A DNA stretch of 64,000 bases from Leptospira perdikensis (GTDB taxonomy: Bacteria; Spirochaetota; Leptospiria; Leptospirales; Leptospiraceae). Where the stretch lies: the NCBI RefSeq assembly GCF_004769575.1, contig NZ_RQGA01000003.1, positions 248,001 through 312,000 on the forward strand, in the 5' to 3' direction. How positions within the stretch are numbered: the first letter of the stretch is position 1; each line of letters opens with the position of its first letter. The translations under genes and the position numbers were made by a program. Below, piece by piece: positions 1 through 8,407 of the stretch. A model generated the notes under the pieces. It searched no databases. It was not told the DNA's origin and saw nothing but the letters and a program-made list of their open reading frames with translations.

Positions 1-1
1 A

Positions 2-2440
2 TCTGTTTCGAATGTAGCAGATCGAGTGATCGAAGAATTGGCAAACTATGCAGATTATGGTTATTCCAGTATCGATGAATACTATCAGGCCAATGCCGGA
101 GTCCTTGGCCCTCTTTTAAATCAATTGGTAGCTGTTTTAGGAACGGATCCGATCACTGCTGCATATCCCAATGCAGATTTTGATGGCGATGGAGCACCTA
201 ACTTTGAAGATCCGATGGTTCCATCTCTTGCTCCTGCCATTACAATTAGTTCTGTAACCTCTCCGTTTATTAGTACACTCAGTGGTTCTATTAATGCCAC
301 TGACTTCACATGGCGTTCCTCCAAAACAGGAACCTATACGATTCGAAAAAATGCATCTGATTGTAATACAGGAACTGCGATTGATTCAGGAAACGTAACG
401 GCAAATGTGAATCAAAATTCGGGTTCCATTTTAGCTTCCTCTTTGAATTTGGGAACCAATGCCCTTCGAGTTTGTGTGACCAGTGGTGGAGTGAAAGGTT
501 TTGGAGTGGCTTCATTAACAAGAGATGATACAACTCCAGGTGTAACAGTCCTTCCTTCTGGAGGAAGTTTTGGAACAATACAATCAGTTGTATTAAATTG
601 TTCTGATGTTGGTGGTGCAGGTTGTGCAAAGGTAATTTATACTTCTAATGGTTCCACTCCTTCTTTTGGTTCCAATTGTTCGATTACAAATGGAACATTG
701 TATTCTACTTCCATATCAACACCAAATCAAACAGCGACTACATACAAAATCAAAAGTTGTGACAATGCAGGGAACCAATCCATTGTTTATAGTGAAACTT
801 ATACTGTAGATACAGTCATTCCCACAGTAACAATTAATAGTGTATTGCCTTCTAACTATTTAAAATCAGGGCAAACTTCTACTATTAGTTGGAAGTCGAA
901 CAAAGCTGGTAGTTATGAAGTAAAATTAGGAAATTCTTGTGCTTCGGGGACTGCACTTACAGGAACAAATGTATCTGGTACTGTTGCTGCGAACGAATCG
1001 ATTAGTTCGGAAATTCCAGTTACATCTTTTGGTTCTGAAGGTTCTAAAACAATAGCTGTTTGTGTTTCTAATTTGGTTGGCACTAAAGGAGGGACTACAG
1101 TAAACTTAACAGTGGATTTAACGAACCCCACTCTTTCTGCTTCTGTTGATAGTGGGACCTATACAACTGCGCAAACTTTGACGATTACATGTGCAGACTT
1201 ACAATCGAGCTGTCACGAAATCATTTATACTTCTAATGGATCCATTCCCTCCTTCGATGTTTCAGGTTCGATTGTGAATGGTCAATTGTATACAGGTTCT
1301 ATCATCACTCCGAACACTGCTGTATTAGAGTATCGATTTTTGGCGAGAGACCGCGCAGGAAATCTTTCCGGAGTATTGGTTCGAAATTATACAATTGGAC
1401 AATTGATTCCTAAGTTTACTTCCTTTGAGATTCCTGAATATGGTGCAAAGGGTGTCATTGATGAAGTAAACAAAACAATACATATTGCTGTCTACAAAGC
1501 CAATGGGCCTGATTCGACGGCAGTATTCACTACAGAAAATACCGTTTCTATAATTCATCCAGGTTATACGCCGATTCCCTATGTTAGTGGTGATGCAATC
1601 CATTTAGGACAAAATGAAAATGAATTGGCTAAGGAGTTAATTTTAACAAGCCCTACTGGAACTACAGTTACTTATAAAATTTATACCTTCTCGATTACTG
1701 TTGACCGGAATGAATATATTTTAGGGTCGTCAACTACTGCTGATATATATATAAAAGCTCTTTTCGGTAGTAATCCTCAAGTGAATATTACCACTCCAAA
1801 TGGAACCAGCCAAGCAACTTGTGTTCGGTTTAACCAATATACACTCAATTGTACGTTTACACCAATTAGTAGTTTGGATGGATATTTTATGGATGTAGTA
1901 GTCACAAATGATGCTCCATACCATAACTTTACTTTGGTGAAAGCAGCAAAGATGACTGTTACAAAAAATGGCGCCGGTGAGGCTAATGGAGAAATTCCCT
2001 ATTGTTTAATACAACATCCACATTCAATCACTATGCCAGTACCTGGGATGACGGAGATGATTTACGCTAGGGTTTATTATCCTGGTCTTACTAATAAATC
2101 AGTAGAAAACCCTGCTGTTTCAGGACAGATAGGAATTGGACCGCTGGGGACTGATCCTCGAACAAGTGCATTGTGGACTTATTCTAACGCCAGGTTCAAT
2201 GTCTCTGATTTCAATCTAAATGTTAATGATGCAGAGTATATGGCACAAGTTTATGCTCGTCCAGGTGTGACTGGTTTTTCTTATGTGGCTAGGTTTTCAG
2301 TCAACGGTGGATTGAATTATACCTATTGTGATACTGATGGAAGTGGATCTAATTATTTGTTAATGGGTGATGATTACCCCAATTTACAATATTCAGTAAA
2401 TAAATTGGGAACCATTAATATTGCGAATCCAAATCCATAA
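2..2440 (+). CDS. Large repeat-containing surface-type protein (5' end cut by window)
   Basis: The reading frame is open from base 2 with no stop, so the N-terminus lies outside the window; a GTG at 26 is only an internal codon. Near the visible start is a calcium-binding DFDGDGAPNFEDP segment of thrombospondin type-3 style. Two related modules follow (about 190-260 and 380-450) with the shared motif IYTSNGS-PSF, typical of chitobiase/beta-hexosaminidase C-terminal or Fn3-associated repeats. Between them lie Ig-like stretches containing WKSNKAGSY and WRSSKTGTY. The remainder is Ser/Thr/Asn-rich beta-type sequence. It is probably secreted or surface exposed, but its ligand is unknown. A strong terminator follows directly. 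Confidence 0.8.
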   Translation, partial: SVSNVADRVIEELANYADYGYSSIDEYYQANAGVLGPLLNQLVAVLGTDPITAAYPNADFDGDGAPNFEDPMVPSLAPAITISSVTSPFISTLSGSINATDFTWRSSKTGTYTIRKNASDCNTGTAIDSGNVTANVNQNSGSILASSLNLGTNALRVCVTSGGVKGFGVASLTRDDTTPGVTVLPSGGSFGTIQSVVLNCSDVGGAGCAKVIYTSNGSTPSFGSNCSITNGTLYSTSISTPNQTATTYKIKSCDNAGNQSIVYSETYTVDTVIPTVTINSVLPSNYLKSGQTSTISWKSNKAGSYEVKLGNSCASGTALTGTNVSGTVAANESISSEIPVTSFGSEGSKTIAVCVSNLVGTKGGTTVNLTVDLTNPTLSASVDSGTYTTAQTLTITCADLQSSCHEIIYTSNGSIPSFDVSGSIVNGQLYTGSIITPNTAVLEYRFLARDRAGNLSGVLVRNYTIGQLIPKFTSFEIPEYGAKGVIDEVNKTIHIAVYKANGPDSTAVFTTENTVSIIHPGYTPIPYVSGDAIHLGQNENELAKELILTSPTGTTVTYKIYTFSITVDRNEYILGSSTTADIYIKALFGSNPQVNITTPNGTSQATCVRFNQYTLNCTFTPISSLDGYFMDVVVTNDAPYHNFTLVKAAKMTVTKNGAGEANGEIPYCLIQHPHSITMPVPGMTEMIYARVYYPGLTNKSVENPAVSGQIGIGPLGTDPRTSALWTYSNARFNVSDFNLNVNDAEYMAQVYARPGVTGFSYVARFSVNGGLNYTYCDTDGSGSNYLLMGDDYPNLQYSVNKLGTINIANPNP

Positions 2441-2485
2441 ATGAATCATTGTTAATCAAAGTTTGTTATCTAACAAAACCAACTT

Positions 2486-2507
2486 GCCCTCTAATGCAAT
2501 AGAGGGC
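2486..2507. terminator. Rho-independent terminator, convergent genes
   Basis: A perfect 8-bp stem (GCCCTCTA/TAGAGGGC) with a 6-nt loop is followed on the plus strand by TGTTTCATTTT. It lies between the stops of two convergent genes, so it may serve both. Confidence 0.75.
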
Positions 2508-2529
2508 TGTTTCATTTTCTATTAGAATC

Positions 2530-3285
2530 TTATAGTAAATGTCCTCCGGATACTTCAATGTCTTGTGCAGTCACCCATCCAAAGTCATCAGAAAGAAGGT
2601 TCACAATGACTTTTCCAATGTCTTCTGGTAAACCAATACGACCAAAGGCAGTTTGATCTGCTAATGGTTTGATGTATTCTGGATATTTATCAAACACTCC
2701 ATCTCCAAAATTACTATGTGTTGGGCCTGGTGACACGGCATTAACACGAATTTTACGAGGCGCAAGTTCATTGGCAAGATAACGAGTCCAAGTGGAAAGT
2801 GCTGCTTTGAGAGATCCATAAATAGAATACCCAACAAAAGCTTTTGAACTTGAGGAACTGGAAGTGTTAACGATGGCGCCATTATCTTCCATAAGAGCCA
2901 CTAATTTTTGTGTTAAGAAGATAGGGCCTTTGTAGTTGGTATTTAGAATTTTTTCAAAATACTCTTCTGTTAATTCGGTAAAGAGCATCGGGCCACCAAT
3001 GCCACCGTTATTTACTAAGAAGTCAAAACTGGTTCGATTCCAAATTGTAGAGAGTTTGTTTTTTACCTCTTCGAGAAATGTATCAAAGGTTTCTTTTTTT
3101 GTGAGATTTAACCTCAGTGCCACAGCATGAACTCCTTTATTTTTTTCGATTTCAATCACAACTTCTTCTGCACGTTCTTTGTACGAATTGTAAGTGAGAA
3201 TCACGCTGATTCCTCGTTTACCTAATTCCAGAGCCGTTGCTTTACCAATACCATTGCTACCACCAGTGATGATTGCTACTTTCAT
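2530..3285 (-). CDS. SDR family NAD(P)-dependent oxidoreductase
   Basis: A 251-residue classical short-chain dehydrogenase. The Rossmann nucleotide-binding motif TGGSNGIG is at residues 7-14, NNGG at 92-95, a Ser-rich catalytic strand at 141-147, and the catalytic YxxxK at Y156-K160. It should reduce a carbonyl or oxidise an alcohol with NAD(P)H in the cytoplasm; the substrate cannot be read from sequence. The ATG at 3285 gives a normal family N-terminus. It is divergent from an AraC regulator 250 bp away, a common arrangement when the regulator controls the enzyme gene (inference). Confidence 0.9.
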   Translation of the reverse strand: MKVAIITGGSNGIGKATALELGKRGISVILTYNSYKERAEEVVIEIEKNKGVHAVALRLNLTKKETFDTFLEEVKNKLSTIWNRTSFDFLVNNGGIGGPMLFTELTEEYFEKILNTNYKGPIFLTQKLVALMEDNGAIVNTSSSSSSKAFVGYSIYGSLKAALSTWTRYLANELAPRKIRVNAVSPGPTHSNFGDGVFDKYPEYIKPLADQTAFGRIGLPEDIGKVIVNLLSDDFGWVTAQDIEVSGGHLL

Positions 3286-3434
3286 AAAATTCTCCTGTTG
3301 TTTGCTTGAATGGAAATGAGATTTGATTGTTGGATAAAAACGGTTGTTAGGTTTTCTTCCAAAGTTGGCTCATCCCGGGCAAGTGAAGTTAAGGAAAATA
3401 TAACCCAATTGTCTCCCAAGAACAAGATCGGATT

Positions 3435-3527
3435 TTGCCTAATAATTGCCTAAAACTACCGATGTATATTTTTTTGATCAAAAAATTTCAATATAAATTC
3501 AATTTTTGCCTTTTTAAAATGCCTAAA
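3435..3527. promoter_or_regulatory. Candidate operator region: repeated TGCCTAA motifs
   Basis: The gap between the SDR gene and the divergent AraC regulator carries four copies of a TGCCT(A/T) motif on the plus strand, at about 3436, 3447, 3507 and 3520. Two pairs are spaced 11 and 13 bp. AraC proteins often bind direct repeats about one helical turn apart, so these could be its sites; this is inference from spacing. Confidence 0.35.
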
Positions 3528-3535
3528 GGAGTCAT

Positions 3536-4438
3536 ATGTGGTATATTGGAAATATGCAAACGATAGTGAATGAGATTACTGAACTTTGTCGTAGCGCAAC
3601 CACCGAACCCACAAAAACGGCTCTCCCTCGTGTGTTGATGATTCAGGGTGAAGTTCCAGAACACCAACTAGCAGCAGTTTATGAGCCTCTTATTGGTCTA
3701 GTTGTCCAAGGTGGTAAAACCATCTCGATTGGCACACAAGTGGTTCATTTGGAAGGTCCTGCTTATTTTGTAATTCCAACAGAAATGCCGGCAACTGGTT
3801 ATGTAAGACAAGCAACCAATGGTCGTCCCTACGTATCTGTTGCGATTCAGTTGGATCAGAAAGTATTACTTGATTTGTTAAAGGATACACCGTACACAGT
3901 TGCTGTTAATAATCATACGAATGAGTTTTCTGCCTGCCCTGCGACTCAGGAATTTTTAGAGGTTTGGTTACGATTGCTTCGATTGATGAAAACTCCTGAA
4001 CACATTGCGGTTTTGGCACCAGTATACGAAAGAGAAATTTTATATCATGTGTTGATTGGTCCTGAGGGATGGCGTCTTCGGCAATTGTTTCAATCTCATC
4101 AAAAAGGATCGAGCATTCACCAATCCATCCAATGGGTTAGACAACACTTTGCTCATTCGTTTGAAATTGAATATCTTGCGAACAAGGCTTGTATGGGAAT
4201 TACTACCTTTCATAGGCAGTTCAAATCCATCACTGGTCTAAGTCCCATTCAATTTCAAAAACAATTAAGACTTCTCGAAGCACGCAAACTTTTAACTTAC
4301 AGTGGTTATTCTGTCACCGATGCAGCATTAGACGTTGGTTACGAAAGTACTTCTCAGTTCAACAGAGAATATACAAGATTTTTTGGTAACTCTCCTGCAC
4401 GCGACGCAAAAAAATTACGAGAGTTGGTTATGCGGTAA
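3536..4438 (+). CDS. AraC family transcriptional regulator (AraC_N type)
   Basis: A 300-residue protein. Residues about 25-180 form the AraC-type N-terminal sensor found in YqhC-like regulators (LAAVYEPLIGLVVQGGK, then a cupin-like stretch). Residues about 195-295 hold the double helix-turn-helix (FEIEYLANKACMGITTFHR, then VTDAALDVGYESTSQFNREYTRFFG). An AAAGGAG ribosome site ends 4 nt before the ATG at 3536, which supports this start over the ATG at 3554. In related systems such regulators switch on aldehyde or ketone reductases, and a reductase-type SDR gene lies divergently upstream, so that gene is the likely target. Confidence 0.9.
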   Translation: MWYIGNMQTIVNEITELCRSATTEPTKTALPRVLMIQGEVPEHQLAAVYEPLIGLVVQGGKTISIGTQVVHLEGPAYFVIPTEMPATGYVRQATNGRPYVSVAIQLDQKVLLDLLKDTPYTVAVNNHTNEFSACPATQEFLEVWLRLLRLMKTPEHIAVLAPVYEREILYHVLIGPEGWRLRQLFQSHQKGSSIHQSIQWVRQHFAHSFEIEYLANKACMGITTFHRQFKSITGLSPIQFQKQLRLLEARKLLTYSGYSVTDAALDVGYESTSQFNREYTRFFGNSPARDAKKLRELVMR

Positions 4439-4548
4439 GGTGATTAGTATTGGTATTTGAGAAGAATGTAAAAAAGATAAAATGATACTCATTACTTTGT
4501 CATAATATAAATTAGTTTACCATCCAGGAATTGAAGTCGATTTTTAAT

Positions 4549-4926
4549 TTAACGATTTCGTGGTATAGATACTTCTTTAAATGTATCTATTATCTCCCAA
4601 TCACCCTTTCCATCTGGTTCCATCATAAATGCGCCATCCCCTTTTGCCCACCAAACTAAAGTTTTGTCATCAGTATAACGAACTCCTGAGGCTGACTCAC
4701 CTTGATTTAATGTAATCGATTGCCCATTGGGAACTGTTAGAGTTACAGAGAAGGTACCTTTCCCATCTGAAGGATTGTGATACACGGCAGTAATGTTTTG
4801 ACCTTTGTTACCTTGATACTCTACTTTAATTTCTTCGTAAGCTGGTTTACAAAGGAAAGAGAGTAAGCCAATCACAACTATTATAACAACACTAGATTTG
4901 AATTTCGATTGATAAGATGTTTTCAA
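4549..4926 (-). CDS. MliC family lysozyme-inhibitor lipoprotein
   Basis: A 125-residue protein with a hydrophobic signal segment (residues 11-25) ending LLSFLC, a relaxed spirochete-type lipobox with Cys26. The rest matches the membrane-bound inhibitor of C-type lysozyme fold: ITAVYHN near the start, LTVPNGQSITL, the conserved ASGVRY, and the VWWAKGDGAFMM strand. Family members bind the active-site cleft of C-type lysozymes and protect peptidoglycan from host or protist lysozyme. It stands alone between convergent and divergent neighbours. The lipidation call is an inference from the Cys position. Confidence 0.75.
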   Translation of the reverse strand: MKTSYQSKFKSSVVIIVVIGLLSFLCKPAYEEIKVEYQGNKGQNITAVYHNPSDGKGTFSVTLTVPNGQSITLNQGESASGVRYTDDKTLVWWAKGDGAFMMEPDGKGDWEIIDTFKEVSIPRNR

Positions 4927-4992
4927 AATGGATCACTCAATTCTATCGCATCAAATGATCAAATTCAAATAGAAAAAAAGAAATTCCCAACG

Positions 4993-5366
4993 GTTTCTTA
5001 CTCCTGCAGTGTTTAACTCTCATCGTACACCATTTGTTAGCTGTTATCAGGAAGCCAGGAACAGATAAGAATTTTAATATACTTTAGGTGATAACCCAAT
5101 GAAGGCGTTTGTTGTGCACAACGTCCAAGGATGGACGTGCGCGGGAGCTCTGGCCACGGAGGGCCAGGCGAACGCTGCCGTAATCTGGAGACGCACGGTG
5201 AGTCGGTCTTCGGTGCCTTCCCATCCGGGTCAGGCAACCTCCGACCCGTCCTGCTCGAGAGGTCTCAGGCATCCTGCCTTCGACAGAAACAGCTTCACGC
5301 TTCCTATGGGTCGCTACTGTTTCTTACTCTCGCAGTCGTTCGACTCCCGTCGCAAATTATTTGTTA
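4993..5366. repeat. GC-rich hairpin element bounded by imperfect direct repeats
   Basis: Imperfect direct repeats of about 48 bp (4993-5039 and 5319-5366, both starting GTTTCTTACTC and ending ATTTGTTA) bound a segment far richer in GC than its surroundings. Inside are several hairpins: palindrome 5111-5122; 5121-5127 with 5132-5138; 5150-5155 with 5162-5167; 5226-5231 with 5243-5248; 5267-5271 with 5275-5279; 5285-5292 with 5317-5324; and 5334-5345. Open frames across it have odd composition, no recognisable domain and no ribosome site, so it is called non-coding. Unit size and flanking repeats would fit an integron-like cassette or a small mobile or structured RNA element. Its identity is unproven. 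Confidence 0.5.
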
Positions 5367-5401
5367 TACGAAAGTGGAGCTATGATACTAAAAATAGATT
5401 T

Positions 5402-5750
5402 TGGAGACGCCGGGAGTCGAACCCGGGTCCTATCATCCTCAAATGCAGCTTCTACACGTTTAGTTTGCAAATAAATTTCGGAAAGACTTACCCTACAAAC
5501 GGGGGACTAATTCCTATCCTACTTAGAGTTCAATTCGGTTCGAAGCGGGCGACAAATCCGAAAGGTCCTTAGAGAGGTGTCGGTTTCTTGGCCACCTAAG
5601 GAAACAGCCAGTGAAACCGTAGAGCTTAAAATTAAGCTGCTAGAGCAAATTCGTTATTTGCAGTTATTGTTTTGAAGGTTTTTAAGAGGTCCCTCACCCC
5701 TACGTGCCACTGAATCCAAGCCAACAACAGTCGAAACCAATGTCGTCCCC
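5402..5750 (-). ncRNA. ssrA: Transfer-messenger RNA (tmRNA)
   Basis: Read on the minus strand, the 5' end starts GGGGACGACATTGGTTTCGAC at 5750. The 3' end is the tRNA-like GGGTTCGACTCCCGGCGTCTCC plus discriminator A at 5402. The 5' GGGGACG pairs with the 3' CGTCTCC to make the acceptor stem. The tag frame lies at 5661-5632 and reads Ala-Asn-Asn-Glu-Phe-Ala-Leu-Ala-Ala followed by TAA. After the discriminator the genome reads AA, so CCA is not encoded and must be added by CCA-adding enzyme. With SmpB it rescues stalled ribosomes and marks truncated proteins for proteolysis. The family assignment is certain; only the exact ends are approximate. Confidence 0.97.
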
Positions 5751-5847
5751 AATTCTTAATACTTAGACGAGTAAACCACAGGAGTTTGAAAGGAAAAGCA
5801 AAAAAGGTTGAATTGGAGTTTTGGTATGATGGAATGAAAGAATTCCT

Positions 5848-6990
5848 ATGAATTTATCCATTTTGTTTCGAATTACAGTCACTTTACTTTTCGCACTTGT
5901 TCCTTTTGTATCCTGCTCACAAAAGGAAGTCCCTTCCGATTCAGAAATTCGACAAGCTGTCTACGGCAGTGATACTGGCCAATCTGTTCGTATTTTGGGC
6001 CAAAAACAGATCAATTTAGATGAAAATCCGGAAATGGAAACTTTGGTTCTGTTCCAATCGGGGACAAGCGAGGTTCTTGCGGCCTTTCGTAAAGATGGAT
6101 CGAGTTGGACCTTTCTTTGGAAGTTGGAATTTTTTCTGAAGAATTTGGGAGAGATGTTTTATGATGGGAAACTCAAATCTTGGGTTCCAGGATCTGCCCC
6201 AGGAAAAGAGAAGGTTTCATTTGCTGGTGACTGTCTTCGCAGGATTGTAGTTGCTGAACTTCCCGGTGATAATTTTAATTCCGTGTTCATTGAAGTGCTT
6301 GCCGAAGAACCACCGTTAGGTTTATTTTCTGTTCCAATGGGATACAGAAAAGGAAAAAAAATTTGGGACGGGTTCCAACTGAAAGAACATGAAGAGTTAA
6401 AACGCAGTAAACGAGTGGATTTTGAATACAACGCTAAAGACAAATCCTTTCGTATATTTCCAACCAATCCAAACTATTCACAAGAATTTGTATTTAATGG
6501 TTGGGAAATGATCGCGAACCTCCCAATGCAACCTGTTCCATCTTTTGTATCTTTGGAAATAACACCAAAGTTTGAGATTGGGAAAGAATCTTTGGTAACT
6601 TTACAATTAAAGAATCGAGGTAACTATGTTAGTTTGAGTTATCTTTCTTTGTCCTTTCCCGAGGCAGGTAGTGTGCGGTTGGCAGTTGAGGGTCAAGGTG
6701 TTCGGTTGTATAAAAAAGGTGATATTGTTTATAATGTTGTCTCCAACAAAAAAATTCCAGCAGAGTATCCGTTGTTAGAAGTAACAAAGGAAGGATGGGC
6801 CAATAACTTTCGTTATGGTGTGAAATTTTATTATACACCAAAAGAATCAGCGACACCAAAAATTCTATTTCGTTCAACTTATAAATTCTATCAAGAGATA
6901 GTTTCGATTCCTAACCAATTTTCAGTTGTACCTTTTGAACGTGACCAACAAGGATTTCCTTCCTATCATTTGGGAGCACCGACAAACTAG
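5848..6990 (+). CDS. Hypothetical lipoprotein
   Basis: A 380-residue protein. Residues 1-24 form a signal peptide ending FVSC, a plausible lipobox with Cys24, followed by SQKEVPSDSE. The body contains no catalytic motif I recognise. It has a basic, extended segment near 180-215 (KRSKRVDFEYNAKDKSF) and a C-terminal beta-rich part. The ATG at 5848 has only a weak purine-rich ribosome site. It is the first gene of a four-gene plus-strand run: the FFLEELY-motif gene starts 6 nt after its stop, and that gene overlaps a MotB-like gene. The three are probably cotranscribed, pointing to an envelope function. Confidence 0.75.
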   Translation: MNLSILFRITVTLLFALVPFVSCSQKEVPSDSEIRQAVYGSDTGQSVRILGQKQINLDENPEMETLVLFQSGTSEVLAAFRKDGSSWTFLWKLEFFLKNLGEMFYDGKLKSWVPGSAPGKEKVSFAGDCLRRIVVAELPGDNFNSVFIEVLAEEPPLGLFSVPMGYRKGKKIWDGFQLKEHEELKRSKRVDFEYNAKDKSFRIFPTNPNYSQEFVFNGWEMIANLPMQPVPSFVSLEITPKFEIGKESLVTLQLKNRGNYVSLSYLSLSFPEAGSVRLAVEGQGVRLYKKGDIVYNVVSNKKIPAEYPLLEVTKEGWANNFRYGVKFYYTPKESATPKILFRSTYKFYQEIVSIPNQFSVVPFERDQQGFPSYHLGAPTN

Positions 6991-6996
6991 TCGTCA

Positions 6997-7650
6997 ATGA
7001 AACACCAACTGTCGAAAGAAGTCACACTTGCCAGAAGGGAGATTGTTCGTATCCAAGTGGATCGATTTCATCTTTATTATTACGATTTTTTTCATCGTAA
7101 AGAAACAATCGAGATGGCAAAATTCTTCTTTGAAACCGTTTATAATTTAGATGGAAAGGAAGAATGGGAGACACTGGCTTTCACTACTTATGATAAAGTA
7201 AAAAATATGATGAAGGAAGGCACTAGGGAGAGTGTTGAACGTTTAATGGAACTGAATGCCATCACTGATAAATTGGACATTCGGATGGCGGAACTTCTTC
7301 TATCGAAAAACTGGATACCAGGAAAGGAAATGAACCAAGAAGAATATTTTGCACTTTTTTGCGAATTGGATGAAAGAGAGATTCGAAAAAAACAATTAGA
7401 AGTTGTACTCTTTAATCTTAAAAAATTCTATGAATTGGCACACAAACCAGTAAGTGCATATATTATCAAACCCGCCGCGATGATGTCTCGTTTACTTGGT
7501 GTGTATCCTTTGTTTAAAAAAGTGGAGCAAGGATACTATGCTACGTTACCAGTAAATCAGGATTTATTTGACGAGTTCTATGCGAAGGTAAAGAAAATGG
7601 AATGGGAATTTTTATATAAAGCCTTCCCGACCCTCAAAGAGGAAATATGA
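6997..7650 (+). CDS. FFLEELY-motif protein
   Basis: A 217-residue, largely helical soluble protein without signal peptide. Residues about 20-50 carry RFHLYYYDFFHRKETIEMAK then FFFETVYNLDG, a version of the FFLEELYG motif that defines this family in proteobacteria and spirochetes. The function of the family is unknown. Its stop codon overlaps the start of the MotB-like gene (ATGA), so the two are probably translationally coupled, and it follows a lipoprotein gene by 6 nt. The family assignment rests on the motif and the leading helical pattern and is reasonably but not fully secure. Confidence 0.7.
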   Translation: MKHQLSKEVTLARREIVRIQVDRFHLYYYDFFHRKETIEMAKFFFETVYNLDGKEEWETLAFTTYDKVKNMMKEGTRESVERLMELNAITDKLDIRMAELLLSKNWIPGKEMNQEEYFALFCELDEREIRKKQLEVVLFNLKKFYELAHKPVSAYIIKPAAMMSRLLGVYPLFKKVEQGYYATLPVNQDLFDEFYAKVKKMEWEFLYKAFPTLKEEI

Positions 7651-8384
7651 GAAGACGTTCCAGATTTGTATCTAAAGAAGAAGAACATATAGAAGCCCAT
7701 GACCGTTGGTTGTTGACTTATGCAGATATGATTACTCTGCTTCTAGGACTTTTTATAATACTTTATGCCATAAGTAAGGTTGATGCCAACCGCCTAACAG
7801 AAGTAGCAAAAGATATCAAACGAGGTTTTGGATTGAATGTCAGTTCTGTTGGAGCTATTTTGGAAGGTGGTTCTGGAATTTTAGAAGATGATACGATGGA
7901 ACCAAAATCTCAAGTGTTTCGGCTTTGGGAGCGAATCGGTTTTGCTCTGAAAACCTTACGAGAAAAAGCTAAGTTAAAATTAGGTCTTGCCGAAACAGAA
8001 GAACTCAAATTGACCTTTGCTGGTTCTGATTTGGCCTCGGATGATATTTTGAAAGCAGATCCGGAACTCAAATTTGCCTTTGAACAATTAGCTGTTTTAT
8101 CCAAAGGAATGGATATTGACATAGTGGTTCGCGTACAAATTCCATATGAATCACAAATTGATAAATCGAAATTTCAAAATTCATGGGATTATCATTCCCA
8201 TAGAGCTTCATTGCTTGCTGAAAAATTAGTAAATGAATATGGCATACCTAAGGAACAAGTATCTGTCCAAGGTTATGCGGTATTTCAAAAAGCAAAAGAA
8301 TCGGACACTCCCGAAAAAAAAGCCAAAGAAGAACGAATCGAAATTCTCATTCGTAAAAAAGAAACATTAGAGAATTCAAAATAA
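7647..8384 (+). CDS. MotB/OmpA-like membrane protein
   Basis: A 245-residue protein. A short basic N-terminus is followed by WLLTYADMITLLLGLFIILYA (about residues 21-41), the single membrane helix of MotB-type stators; Asp27 matches the proton-carrying aspartate. Residues about 120-240 resemble an OmpA/MotB peptidoglycan-binding domain (SLLAEKLVNEYGIPKEQVSVQGYA), but the usual GHTD strand is replaced by VRVQIPYES. MotB needs a MotA partner and no motA is in this window. It may be an alternative stator or an ExbD/TolR-like anchor. It overlaps the preceding gene by 4 nt. Confidence 0.85.
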   Translation: MRRRSRFVSKEEEHIEAHDRWLLTYADMITLLLGLFIILYAISKVDANRLTEVAKDIKRGFGLNVSSVGAILEGGSGILEDDTMEPKSQVFRLWERIGFALKTLREKAKLKLGLAETEELKLTFAGSDLASDDILKADPELKFAFEQLAVLSKGMDIDIVVRVQIPYESQIDKSKFQNSWDYHSHRASLLAEKLVNEYGIPKEQVSVQGYAVFQKAKESDTPEKKAKEERIEILIRKKETLENSK

Positions 8385-8407
8385 CCAAAGGAAGATTACG
8401 AGAAAGG

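Noticed and set aside
5334..5353. tRNA T-arm-like sequence GTTCGACTCCCG
   Set aside because: No cloverleaf or acceptor stem can be drawn around it; it is treated as an inverted copy of the tmRNA arm or coincidence.
5037..5572. Several overlapping open frames in the GC-rich segment on both strands
   Set aside because: Composition is Arg/Ser/Pro/His-rich, no domain, no ribosome site, they run into the tmRNA gene, and the DNA is full of hairpins; non-coding is more likely.
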